64,000 nt of DNA from Candidatus Protistibacter heckmannii (GTDB lineage Bacteria; Pseudomonadota; Gammaproteobacteria; Burkholderiales; Burkholderiaceae): the NCBI GenBank assembly GCA_025050535.1, contig JALBVF010000002.1, forward strand, positions 148,001 through 212,000, read 5' to 3'. This document shows positions 11,921-20,478 of the stretch, in pieces. Numbering within the stretch: the first letter of the stretch is position 1; each line of letters begins with the position of its first letter. The translations under genes were made by a program, and so were the position numbers. The notes under the pieces are model-generated. The model did no database searches. It was given only the letters and a program-made list of their open reading frames with translations, and was not told the origin of the DNA.

Positions 11921-13044
11921 TTTACACGGCAATATAAAGATTGAACTTATTATCATTTCTGGCATGCGAATTGGCATAGAAAAAGAAGACGCTCGATACC
12001 AGAAACTGAAGCAACTGCACGAGAGGCGAAAGCAGGTCGTTAGGTTGCATCGGAATGGATACGGAGTCATGGCCATCGCGGAGTTGACAGGGCTGAGTTA
12101 CCCGGCGGCTCGACTGGCCATTGATCTCTATGAAGAAGGGGGCGCGGCGGCCCTGAAGCCGCACCCACGAGCTCGTACGCCAGGAGACGGAAGACGGCTG
12201 AATGCGGATCAAGAAGAAGCAATCCGGCGCACGATCTGCGACAAACGTCCGGAGCAGTTGAAGATGGAATCTGCGCTCTGGACGCGAGGCGCGGTCATGC
12301 TGTTCATCGAACAGGAATACGCGGTCAAACTCTCAATACGTGCGGTCGGAGACTACCTCAAGCGCTGGGGTTTCACGCCGAAAAAGCCGATCAAGCGCGC
12401 TTACGAACAGCGACCGGAGTCTGTCAAGCAGTGGATCGATCAGGAGTATCCGGCCATCGAGAAGCGTGCCAAGGCCGAAGGTGGCGAGATTCACTGGGGT
12501 GACGAAACCGCGTTGGTGAATACGGATGTTCGGGGCCGCAGTTATGCTCACAAAGGGAAAACCCCGGTCACGATGGCGGTTAGAGGTACGCGACAGAAGC
12601 TGTCGATGATTTCCACAGTGACCAATCAGGGCAAGGCCAGCTGGATGATCATCGATGGTGCCTTTAACCACGAGAAGCTCATCGAGTTCTTCGAGGCGCT
12701 GGTGGCCGATGGCAAGCGCGCGGGAAAGAAAGTGTTCCTGATCCTCGACAACCTCGGCGTGCATCACTGCAAGCCGGTCAAGGCATGGCTTGCCGAGCAC
12801 CAAGCCGACATCGAAGTCTTTTACCTGCCAAGCTACAGCCCGGAGCTCAATCCGGATGAGCGACTCAACGCCGACCTGAAACATGTCATCAGCACACGAG
12901 TCCCCGTCAGAACAAAGGCCAAATTCCACGCCGCAGCAAAGAACCATATGGCGTTCATCGAAACCCATTCCGAACGCGTGAAATCCTACTTCCAGGATCC
13001 CCACGCCAAATACGCCGCATGAAAACTTCTTCCTGCCGGATCAA
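11921..13044 (+). mobile_element. IS630-family insertion sequence, type A, complete copy (A1)
   Basis: A complete 1124-bp element flanked by TA at 11919-11920 and 13045-13046, as expected for IS630 target duplication. The left end is a variant (TTTACACGGCAATATAAAG, against TTGACGCGG in other copies). The right end reads CGGATCAA outward. The ends form an imperfect inverted repeat with the pattern TTGA..CGGCA....AAG. It carries one intact transposase gene. Its right end is 16 bp before the ppx start codon, in the same orientation. Confidence 0.95.
11964..13022 (+). CDS. IS630-family transposase (type A, intact)
   Basis: A 352-residue DDE transposase. The N-terminal third is a helix-turn-helix region (VRLHRNGYGVMAIAELTGLS) followed by a winged-helix segment. 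The catalytic domain shows HWGDETALV (first Asp), [11 protein letters not shown] (second Asp) and [13 protein letters not shown] (Glu), all as in IS630/Tc1-like enzymes. Unlike copies A2 and A5, this one has its stop codon (TGA at 13020-13022) inside the element. It is the best candidate in the window for an active type A transposase. Confidence 0.95.
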   Translation: MRIGIEKEDARYQKLKQLHERRKQVVRLHRNGYGVMAIAELTGLSYPAARLAIDLYEEGGAAALKPHPRARTPGDGRRLNADQEEAIRRTICDKRPEQLKMESALWTRGAVMLFIEQEYAVKLSIRAVGDYLKRWGFTPKKPIKRAYEQRPESVKQWIDQEYPAIEKRAKAEGGEIHWGDETALVNTDVRGRSYAHKGKTPVTMAVRGTRQKLSMISTVTNQGKASWMIIDGAFNHEKLIEFFEALVADGKRAGKKVFLILDNLGVHHCKPVKAWLAEHQADIEVFYLPSYSPELNPDERLNADLKHVISTRVPVRTKAKFHAAAKNHMAFIETHSERVKSYFQDPHAKYAA

Positions 13045-13060
13045 TAGTGAATTTTTAGCG

Positions 13061-14593
13061 ATGACGCCCCCCCCAGAAATGCTTGCCGCCGTCGACATGG
13101 GCTCGAACAGCTTCCGGCTGATGATCGGCAAAGTTCAGGATTCGTCGGCCGGCAGCCAGATTTATCAGGTGGACGGCATGCGCGGAGCCGTGCGCCTGGC
13201 CGCCGGCCTGACGCCCGAGAAGCTGCTCGACAAGGCCGCCCGCAAGCGCGGCATCGATGCGCTCAAGCGCTTTGGCGAACGCCTGCGCGGCTTCAACCCC
13301 GACAGTGTGCGCGCGGTGGCGACGAACACTCTGCGGGTGGCCCGCAACGCGCAGGAATTCCTCTCCGAGGCCGAAGTCGCCCTGGGCTTCCCGATCGAAG
13401 TCATCGCCGGCCGCGAGGAAGCGCGCCTGATCTATCTGGGCGCCTCGCACGACGCGCCGCCCTGCGACGGCAACCGGCTGGTCGTGGACATCGGCGGCGG
13501 CTCCACGGAGTTCATCATCGGCCAGGGCTACACGCCCACGCTGATGGAAAGCCTCTACATCGGCTGCGTCTCGCACAGCCGCAGCTTCTTCCCCGACGGC
13601 AGCATCGATGAGTATGCGATGAAGCAGGCCGAGCTGGCCGCGCGCCGGGAAATTCAGATCCTCACCGAGCCCTACCGCGACGCGGGCTGGAGCCAGGCGG
13701 TTGGCTCCTCGGGAACGGCGCGCGTTCTGGCCGAACTCATCGAACTCAACGGCTTCAACGACGCCGAGACCAACGGCGGCCACGGTATCACCCGCGAAGG
13801 CCTGGAGCGGCTCAAGCGCGCGCTGATAAAGTCGGGCGACGTGGGCCAGTCGCGCCTGATCGGCCTGAAGGCCGACCGCATTCCGGTGCTGCCGGGCGGC
13901 CTGGCGATCATGCTCGGCGTGTTCAACGAACTGGACATCGCGCAGATGGAAGTGACCGACGGCGCGCTGCGCCTGGGCGTGCTTTACGACCTGCTCGGCC
14001 GCAGCCATCACGAAGACATGCGCGCGGTGACGGTGGAGCAGTTCAAGCGCCGCTACAACGTGGACCTCTCGCAGGCCGAGCGTGTGCGCAGCGTCGCGGT
14101 GCACATCCTCTCGCAATTCCCCGAACCCGCCCACGAGCTGCGCGAACACAATCTCGCGCTGCTTGGCTGGGCGGCCAGCCTGCACGAGGTGGGGCTGTCC
14201 ATCTCGCACAGCGGTTATCACAAGCATTCCGCATATATCGCCAGAAATGCCGACATGCCGGGCTTCTCCAAGACCGACCAGGAGCGCCTCGCCGCGCTGC
14301 TGCTCGGCCACGCCGGAAAGCTCGGCAAGCTCGCGGACAGTGCGCGCTTCGTCGATTGGCGCATGCTCTTCAGCCTGCGTCTGGCGCTGCTGCTGTGCCG
14401 GCGCCGCGCCGACCAGCCGCTGCCCGACATCAAGGTCACGGAGATGGGCGAGGGCGAGGAGTCCACCGCGGGCTTCGAGGCGGTGCTGCCGCAGAGCTGG
14501 GTGGAGAACCATCCGCTCACCGAATTCAGCCTCGCGCAGGAAGCGGCCGAATGGCAGAAGGTGGGGCGGCGCTACAAGATCCGCTACGTCTGA
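13061..14593 (+). CDS. ppx: Exopolyphosphatase / Ppx-GppA phosphatase
   Basis: Hydrolyses terminal phosphates of polyphosphate and possibly pppGpp. The 510-residue protein has the two ASKHA phosphate-binding loops, AAVDMGSNSFRLMIG at the N-terminus and VVDIGGGSTEFIIG near residue 145. A C-terminal HD-like domain follows. I place the start at the ATG at 13061 (MTPPPEM); the in-frame ATG at 13019 lies inside the IS. Because IS copy A1 ends 16 bp upstream, the native promoter and part of the leader are gone. Expression probably depends on IS-borne or read-through transcription. Confidence 0.93.
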   Translation: MTPPPEMLAAVDMGSNSFRLMIGKVQDSSAGSQIYQVDGMRGAVRLAAGLTPEKLLDKAARKRGIDALKRFGERLRGFNPDSVRAVATNTLRVARNAQEFLSEAEVALGFPIEVIAGREEARLIYLGASHDAPPCDGNRLVVDIGGGSTEFIIGQGYTPTLMESLYIGCVSHSRSFFPDGSIDEYAMKQAELAARREIQILTEPYRDAGWSQAVGSSGTARVLAELIELNGFNDAETNGGHGITREGLERLKRALIKSGDVGQSRLIGLKADRIPVLPGGLAIMLGVFNELDIAQMEVTDGALRLGVLYDLLGRSHHEDMRAVTVEQFKRRYNVDLSQAERVRSVAVHILSQFPEPAHELREHNLALLGWAASLHEVGLSISHSGYHKHSAYIARNADMPGFSKTDQERLAALLLGHAGKLGKLADSARFVDWRMLFSLRLALLLCRRRADQPLPDIKVTEMGEGEESTAGFEAVLPQSWVENHPLTEFSLAQEAAEWQKVGRRYKIRYV

Positions 14594-14623
14594 GCGCCGG
14601 CCGCGGTGCGCGCCGGAATGAAA

Positions 14624-14649
14624 AACACCGCCTTGTGGGCGGCGTTTTT
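14624..14649 (+). terminator. Rho-independent terminator after ppx
   Basis: A GC-rich inverted repeat (AACACCGCC, loop TTGTG, GGCGGCGTT) is followed by a run of Ts at 14645-14649. It lies about 30 bp after the ppx stop, with one mismatch in the stem. Confidence 0.8.
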
Positions 14650-14709
14650 GCCTGACGAGAGGCGTTTGCGCGAAGGCTGGATCGGCCTCTTTACGTTGAC
14701 GGGTGATCC

Positions 14710-15554
14710 TCAGCCCATGAAGTGGCGCGCGTAGCGCTGGTTCATGTCGGCCACGTACAGCAGCGTGAGGAAATCGGCGGTGTTGAAGTCGGGGTCCTAG
14801 GCGGGAGCGCCGCAGATCTTCGCGCCCAGGCGCAGATAGCCCTTGATCAGCGCGGGCGGCTCCACCTGCAGGCTGCCGTCGAGTTCGTCCACCGGCAGGG
14901 GCAGGCGTGGGAAGGCGTGGTATTTGATCGGCGCCAGCGCGGTTTCCTGCAAGCGGCGGTAGAGGCTCGCGGCGGTGTGGCCGCCGTCGGTCATCGAGAC
15001 ACTCGCGCAGCCCAGCATCGATTCGTAGCCGTGGTGCTTCATGTATTCGCCCAGGCCGGCCCACAGGGCCATGATCACCGAGCTGGAGCGGAAGTCGGGG
15101 TGCACGCAGGAGCGGCCCAGTTCCAGCATCTTCGGCTTGAGGTGGTTCAGGCTCACCAAGTCGAATTCCGATTCCGAGTACAGGCAGCCCAGCGCGCGGG
15201 CGCGGTGCGGCGGCAGCACGCGGTAGGTGCCCACCACCTTCAGGGTGGAGAGGTCGCGCACCAGCAGGTGGTCGCAGTGGGCGTCGAACATGTCGACGTT
15301 CAGGCCCGGGGAGGACTTGGTGTCCAGGCGGGCGCCGAGCTTCTCGGCGAAGACTTCGTAGCGCAGTCGCTGCGCTTCGGCTATTTCATCCACGTGACGC
15401 GCCCACGCAATGCCGAAAGCAGGTTTTTCACCGACAGGGGCTTGAGTCGACGGGAGGTGAAGTCCCCCCCACTTGTCGGCGTTCCGCCAGCTTTGCCAAA
15501 CGAGGGAATGGCGTCAGTCAGATGCAGGGGGGGGGGAGGCGGGAGATCGCGCAT
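14710..15554 (-). pseudogene. olsB: Ornithine-acyl-ACP N-acyltransferase (OlsB-like), broken
   Basis: GNAT-fold acyltransferase for the first step of ornithine lipid synthesis (lyso-ornithine lipid from ornithine and acyl-ACP). The main body reads from HVDEIAEAQRLRYEVF through LELGRSCVHPDFRSS to LRLGAKICGAPA. There an in-frame TAG at 14797-14799 replaces the Trp expected before DPDFNTADF. The original frame continues 28 codons to HFMG and a stop at 14710-14712. The N-terminal part (MRDLPPPPPLHL to LSVKNLLSALR) is in another frame, so there is also a frameshift near 15405. Two independent lesions make function unlikely. Family identity is firm; the olsB name is inferred. Confidence 0.85.
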
Positions 15555-15737
15555 GGCATCCTTTCTCATGAGCTGTAGCAATGAACACACGATAGGAAGC
15601 CAGGGTTAACACTCAATGTCAAAACAGTGATGTTTTCGTGACAGTCACACAAAGCACGCGGGACCGTCATTCGGCATCCGCGTGGCCGCATGTACGGCCT
15701 TTCGTGACAGGCGCGCGCAAAGCCTCGCCGGACTTGG

Positions 15738-16214
15738 CTAGAGCAGCTGCTCCGGATTGATCACCGCGCGCAGAACCAGGCCCATGCCGCCCTCGCGCTC
15801 GCGGCTCGTCAGCCACCAGATTCCACTCTTCTTCACACTCCACGACAATTCGCTACCCGCGAGCAGCAGACTCGCGAGTCTGCCCAGCCAAGGCTGGTGG
15901 CCCACCGCGATCACGTCGCGGCCGTAGGGCCAGCCGAGCGCAGCGAGCACCTGGCTCACGTCGGCGTCGGGCGTGAGCGCGCTGTCTAACTCAAGCTCGA
16001 CGCGCAGCGCCTTCGCGGTCTCCTTCGCGCACACGGCGGGGCTGGAGAGCACGCGGATATCGGCCGGCGCATGGCGGCGCAGCCAGTCGGCCGAGGCCTT
16101 GGCCTGCTTGTGGCCGCGCGCGGTGAGGGCGCGCTGGATGTCGGCCTCGCGCCAGTTGCTGACGTCAGGGGAAATGTCTTCAGCTTCGGCATGGCGCCAG
16201 AGGATAAGATTCAT
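15738..16214 (-). CDS. sixA: SixA-like histidine phosphatase
   Basis: A 158-residue histidine phosphatase family protein beginning MNLILWRHAEAED, which has the catalytic RH(A/G) motif. It also has VLSSPAVCAKETAKAL with the second Arg-equivalent region and the VGHQPWLGRL motif carrying the second catalytic His. Members of the SixA subgroup dephosphorylate phosphohistidine on HPt or PTS proteins. It appears complete and is followed on the other strand by tRNA-Pro. Confidence 0.85.
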   Translation of the reverse strand: MNLILWRHAEAEDISPDVSNWREADIQRALTARGHKQAKASADWLRRHAPADIRVLSSPAVCAKETAKALRVELELDSALTPDADVSQVLAALGWPYGRDVIAVGHQPWLGRLASLLLAGSELSWSVKKSGIWWLTSREREGGMGLVLRAVINPEQLL

Positions 16215-16294
16215 GCGCCTAGGATACTCAAGTTCTGTGACAGTGCCAGGCGGAGGAGGAAGCCCGGGAGGATGCTACAATCGCCCCCTCGGCT

Positions 16295-16371
16295 CGGGGC
16301 GTAGCGCAGCCTGGTAGCGCATCTGATTTGGGATCAGAGGGTCGCATGTTCGAGTCATGTCGCCCCGACCA
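16295..16371 (+). tRNA. tRNA-Pro(TGG)
   Basis: A 77-nt cloverleaf. The acceptor stem CGGGGCG pairs with CGCCCCG at 16361-16367, followed by A and an encoded CCA. The anticodon stem TCTGA/TCAGA encloses the loop TTTGGGA, giving anticodon TGG. The T-loop contains TTCGAGT. Confidence 0.96.
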
Positions 16372-16385
16372 CCTTTAATTTCCAT

Positions 16386-17978
16386 ATGGCCATCGATCAG
16401 CGGAGCCGGCTTCTCGACGAAGCAGCCGTCGCCGCCCAGGCCAAGGACCTGCTGCACCATGCCCTGGAAAGCAATCCCGGCGATCCCGTTCCGCGTCTGC
16501 ACAACGCTGTGGTCCTCGAACATCTCGGCCGCCTTGCCGAAGCCCGCCGCGAATACGATCACCTCATCGGCCTGGACCCCGTCCACGCCGCCAACGCCCA
16601 TCTCCAGTTCAACCGCGCCAACGTCCTGAAGGCGCTCGGCGAACACGAGCTCGCCTTCGAAGGCTATGCGCTGGCCCTGGCCACCGATCCCGGCATGATC
16701 GCCTCCTGGCTCAACCGCGGCGCGCTGTTCAAGGCCCTGGGCCGTCATGAGCCGGCGCTGGCTTGCTACGACGAACTCATCGCCCGGCATCCCGGCCTGG
16801 GCTTGGTGCACAGCGCGCGCGGCACCGTGCTCCAGGGATTGGACCGCAGCGCCGAGGCGCTGCTGGCCAACGAACGCGGCGCCGCGCTCGAGCCCGGCGA
16901 CGCCCGTATCCACAACAACCGCGGCAGCGCCCTCTACGCTCAGCAGCGCTGGGACGAAGCGCGCGCCGCCTTCCAGTGCGCCGCCATGCTCAAGCCGGAC
17001 TACGTCGAAGCCCTGTGCAACCGCGGCCTAGCCGAAGAGGGCCTGGGCGAACTCGGCGCCGCGCGCGCCAGCTACGAACAGGCGCTCGCGCCGCGGATGG
17101 CCGATGCGCGCTGGGCGCTCGGCATGCTCCAACTGCTGCACGGCGAATTCGACTCCGGCTGGGAAGGCTATGCGCAGCGCTGGCAGGCCCATGCCTTCGG
17201 CGGCAAGCCGCTCTCCAGCGCCAGGCTGCAGTGGCGTCCGGGGCTCGCGGCCGAACGGCTGCTGATCTGGGGCGAGCAGGGCGTGGGTGACAATCTCTTC
17301 TTCGGCGGCCTGCTCGGCGAGGCGCGCGCTTGCGCCGCGCATTTGCCGATGGGTGAATTGCCGCGCCATCTGCGGCCGGACCTGTTGCCCGAGTGGCGGG
17401 CGAAGCCGGCGGGCGCGGCGGCTTCAGCAGCTCGGCAGTCCAATGCAAAGCCGGACGCAGGCACGGCCTGCCGCCCGGACGCGAACGCTGGCGCGCCGCG
17501 CTGAACGCCGGCGAAGACCTGTTGATCGGCGTTTCCTGGTTCAGCGCCGACCCGCGCACCGGCCAGCGCCGCAGCCTGCCGCTCAAGCAACTGGTCCACG
17601 CCCTGGAGCAGCCCAATGTGCGCCTGGTCAGCCTGAAATACCGCGAGCAGGCGGGGCCCGGGGCAGGACGTCGAGGTGAGCGAGGCGGCGGTGCTCGACG
17701 CCGGCATCGACACGCGCGCCGACCTGCTCGGTCTGGCCGGCTTGATCGGCGCCTGCGACCTCATCGTCAGCATCGACAACTCCGTCGCACACCTCGCCGC
17801 CTCGCTCGGCATGCCCACCTGGATCCTCCTCCCGCAGCCGCCCGCCCGATTTCCTCTGGCTGCTCGGCCGCGAGGACAGCCCCTGGTATCCCTCCGCGAA
17901 GCTCTAACGGCGGCCGTTTCCGGAGACTGGAGTTCGGCGCTGGCGAGGCTGACAAAAGATCTTCAGGCCTTGCGCTAG
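16386..17978 (+). pseudogene. TPR-repeat protein with C-terminal glycosyltransferase-like domain, broken
   Basis: The first 340 codons are open and encode tandem tetratricopeptide repeats (for example ANVLKALGEHELAFEGY and RGSALYAQQRWDEARAAF). These lead into the RLLIWGEQGVGDNLFFGGLL motif seen in proteins that join TPRs to a GT41/GT9-like domain. After that the homology breaks. A deletion and frameshift near 17345-17480 precede the WSF-containing segment. Another frame carries VSIDNSVAHLAASLGMPTW near 17770, and a third shift lies near 17845. The family is large and its substrate here is unknown. It begins 15 bp after tRNA-Pro. Confidence 0.8.
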
Positions 17979-18079
17979 GCGATGGGAGCCGCGCCCGGGG
18001 GCTTGTATAATCGCGTAGTTCCAGGGAGGGTGCCGCGGGTCTTGCCACGCAAGACGAAACAAGCAGGCATCTCCTCCAT

Positions 18080-18154
18080 CTCCCGATAGTTCAATGGATA
18101 GAGCAGGGGTCTTCTAAACCTCAAATCCAGGTTCGATTCCTGGTCGGGGGGCCA
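18080..18154 (+). tRNA. tRNA-Arg(TCT)
   Basis: A 75-nt cloverleaf. The acceptor stem CTCCCGA pairs with TCGGGGG at 18144-18150, followed by G and CCA. The anticodon loop CTTCTAA gives anticodon TCT, and the T-loop has GTTCGATTC. It is followed by an integrase remnant, which makes it a likely past attachment site. Confidence 0.93.
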
Positions 18155-18251
18155 CAAAGTCTTGTTCTATAAGAATCTGCGGGGATTTTGATGTGTTCTC
18201 GAGTACGCAAATTGCACACCTTGCCGTGTACCAGTGCTCGGAGAACGCGTT

Positions 18252-18375
18252 ATGCATATCAGGGTCAGCCCCGCAGTCAGCATTCAGGTTTGCCTCCTGT
18301 TCTACAGGAAAGGCGTGTACTACTACCGCCGCAGGCTCCCTCAAGAAGTCGCCGCTCAGCTCGGCACAACGGTTA
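18252..18375 (+). pseudogene. Phage-type integrase, N-terminal remnant
   Basis: About 41 codons begin MHIRVSPAV and run through FYRKGVYYYRRRLPQEVAAQL, which resembles the N-terminal domain (DUF6538-like) of site-specific tyrosine recombinases. The frame is cut at 18375 by type B element B1. The catalytic domain is not found on the other side of the IS, so an adjacent deletion must have taken it. The position about 100 bp after tRNA-Arg(TCT) is typical for a tRNA-targeting integrase. Identity rests on a short motif only. Confidence 0.5.
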
Positions 18376-19489
18376 TTGATCCGGCATTGAAACAATGGAC
18401 TCAAGCAGCATACCGAACCGGCGCATGTTCGAAGTAGCTTTTGACGCGCTCGGGCTGTCGCTAAACGCTGAGCAGATGCTGGCGCGTGGCCTTCACCAGT
18501 TGCAGCTTCGAGCGAGTTGGAGCGAGTTTGGTGCCGACCTGCTTCAGGTCGGCATTGGCCATTTCGTTGGGACTCAGTTCTGGGCTGTAGCTTGGCAAGT
18601 AGAAGACTTCGATCTCGTGCTTGTGCTCGGCCAGCCAGGCCTTCACAGGCTTGCTGTGGTGCACACGCAGGTTGTCCAGGATCAGGTAGATCTTTCGGCC
18701 GGCATCCTTGACCAGCCGGCGCAGGAAGTCGATCAGGATGTCGGCGCTCAACGCTCCGTCGAAGGCCTGCCAGCGCATCTGGCTCTTGTTGGTGACGGTG
18801 GAGATCACCGACAAGCCGTGGCGCTTGTTGTTCACGCGAATCACGGGCGTTTGGCCCTGCGTGGCATAGCTGCGCCCGCGCACGTCGTCGCGGCGCACGC
18901 CGGTCTCGTCGCCCCAGTGAATTTCGGCCCCCTCAGCCTTGGCGCAGGCGGCGATCACTGGGTAGTCCTCGTCGAGCCACTTTTTCACCGCCGCCGGCGA
19001 CTGCTCGTAGGCCTTCTTCATGGGCTTTTGCGGCGTGAAGCCCCAACGCTCCAGATACAGGCCCATCGTGCGAACGGCCAGCTTGATGCCTTATCGGTTA
19101 AGGATCAACTCGGCCACTGCCTGGCGGCTCCACAGCGCGTAGATCATCTTCAACTGGTCGGGCGTGCGGTCGAGGATCAGCCGCTGAACCTCGCGCTCCT
19201 GCTCCGCCGTCAGCGTTCTGCCCGTACCCTGCGGGCGCCCGGGGCGCTCAACGTCGAGGGCCTTCCACCCGCTCGCGCGATACGCCTTCACCGCAGCAAT
19301 GACCGTCTGCACGACATCTCGCATTGCGCCGCTGCGTCCTTCAGGCTCACGCCATCCAGCCGCATCTTCACCGCACGTCGGCGCCGTTCGTTCAGGGCAG
19401 CTACCGGCAGCGTTCTCGAGTCGATTTTGTCCCTGCAACAGGCAGACTCTATATCACTCAATAAGTTCACTGTTTAAGTGCCGGGTCAA
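18376..19489 (-). mobile_element. IS630-family insertion sequence, type B, degenerate copy (B1)
   Basis: A 1114-bp element flanked by TA (18374-18375 and 19490-19491). The ends TTGATCCGGCATTGAAACA and, on the other strand, TTGACCCGGCACTTAAACA form the inverted repeat. Its sequence is nearly identical to the intact copy B2, but its transposase gene is broken. Confidence 0.93.
18461..19435 (-). pseudogene. IS630-family transposase (type B), broken
   Basis: Compared with the 324-residue transposase of copy B2 there are three lesions. The start ATG is changed (CTGCAAC region near 19433 instead of ATG). A one-base deletion near 19310 shifts the frame within the helix-turn-helix. A Tyr codon at about residue 115 has become TAA near 19091. 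The rest, from MGLYLERWGF to the end, still carries the DDE motifs HWGDETG, LILDNLRVHH and SYSPELSPNE. Confidence 0.9.
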
Positions 19490-19491
19490 TA

Positions 19492-19661
19492 AAAAAGCCG
19501 CTCGCCAGTCTCGCGCCAAAACGCTTGCGCGCAGTGGCGGGGTTGTCCTTGTCGCTGCGGCGGCGCTTGCCGCAGCCGCAGCTTTCCATCACGGCCGACT
19601 TGGGCCTTTTTGACTGGATCGCCAAGCCGCTGGCCCTCCCGGCGCACTGAGCCGCGCCGGC
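19492..19661 (+). other. Short unassigned stretch between IS B1 and the cyanase fusion
   Basis: No convincing gene. One frame is open for about 50 codons and ends in a hydrophobic stretch (LGLFDWIAKPLALPAH) before a stop near 19650, which looks like a gene remnant I cannot identify. It may be debris from the deletion events that shaped both neighbours. Confidence 0.35.
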
Positions 19662-20465
19662 TCAGTAGGTCTTGTACGGCAGGAATTTTCCCGAGAGCAC
19701 CACATCCACCCGATCGCCATTGGGGTCGGGCTCGCGCGTGATGTCCGTCGAGAAGTCGATGGCGCTCATGATGCCATCGCCGAACTCCTCGTGGATCAGC
19801 TCATTGATCGTCGTGCCGTAGACGTTGACGATCTCATACCAGCGGTAGATCAGCGGATCAGTCGGCACGGCCGTGGGCAGCGAGCCCTTGTAGGGCACGA
19901 TCTGCAGCCATGCCATCGCCTCGTCGGAGAGGTCGAAGAGCTTGCCCAGAGTCTCAGCCTGCGCCTTGGTCAAGGTCATCTGGCCGAGGCAGGCGGCCGA
20001 ATCCTTGATCGTGTACAGCGCCAGCGGCATCCAGGCTAGCGGCGAGATCGGCCGCAGAACTTGGATAAAGGGATCGAGCGCCTCGCGGAACAGTGGCGAC
20101 ATGCCGATAAGAAAACCCAGCGGCTGCGCCACCAGGAAGGCGAGCAGAAAGCCCAGCGCCACGCGCAGCAGCGAATGCCCAAGCTGGATGCCGATGCCCT
20201 TGTCGTTGGGGCCGTGGTCGTAGAACAGATCGGCGAGATTGGAGGCGATGTTCGCGCCCATCTGCGCGAGCGTCGGGAAGCAGCTCTTGGGCGCTTCCTC
20301 CGCGCTCTGCGCCGACTTGCCCATGAGCTTCACGTATTCCGCGTCGGCGGCCGACACGGTGGGTGCGGCGCTGGTCTTGGGCTTGGTAGCCAAGTGCTAG
20401 ATGCCCAGCACGCAGGCGAGGATCAGCAGCTAAAGCAGCGCGGATTGCAGGCGCGAAGGTTTCAT
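19662..20465 (-). pseudogene. ABC permease (nitrate/cyanate type) fused in frame to cyanase C-terminus
   Basis: The N-terminal part matches the first half of an NrtB/CynB-type ABC permease (LGHSLLRVALGFLLAFLVAQ, then GMSPLFREALDPFIQVLRPI) and ends at LALYTIKDS. From about 19997 the same frame continues as cyanase: AACLGQMTLTKAQAETLG through DPLIYRWYEIVNVYGTTI to SGKFLPYKTY at the native cyanase end. Residues equivalent to the cyanase catalytic Arg, Glu and Ser (YRWYE and IMSAID) are kept. The deletion removed the rest of the permease, presumably an ATPase gene, and the cyanase N-terminal helical domain. The natural ATG at 20465 is followed by two in-frame stops in the first membrane segment; a TTG at 20393 could start a 243-residue product. 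Confidence 0.85.
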
Positions 20466-20478
20466 GCGGCGGCTCCGC

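Noticed and set aside
13019-13060. ppx start at the ATG at 13019
   Set aside because: That ATG overlaps the transposase stop inside the IS end. The ATG at 13061 gives the normal N-terminus, so the extension is an accident of the insertion.
15525-15534. Run of ten Gs as a phase-variation tract in olsB
   Set aside because: The tract is in frame with the Pro-rich start, and the gene is broken elsewhere by a frameshift and a nonsense codon, so switching here could not restore it.
18395-19477. A 360-codon plus-strand frame across IS B1 (and an equal one at 26256-27338)
   Set aside because: It is the exact antisense of the type B transposase and recurs with every copy; the transposase strand has the DDE motifs.
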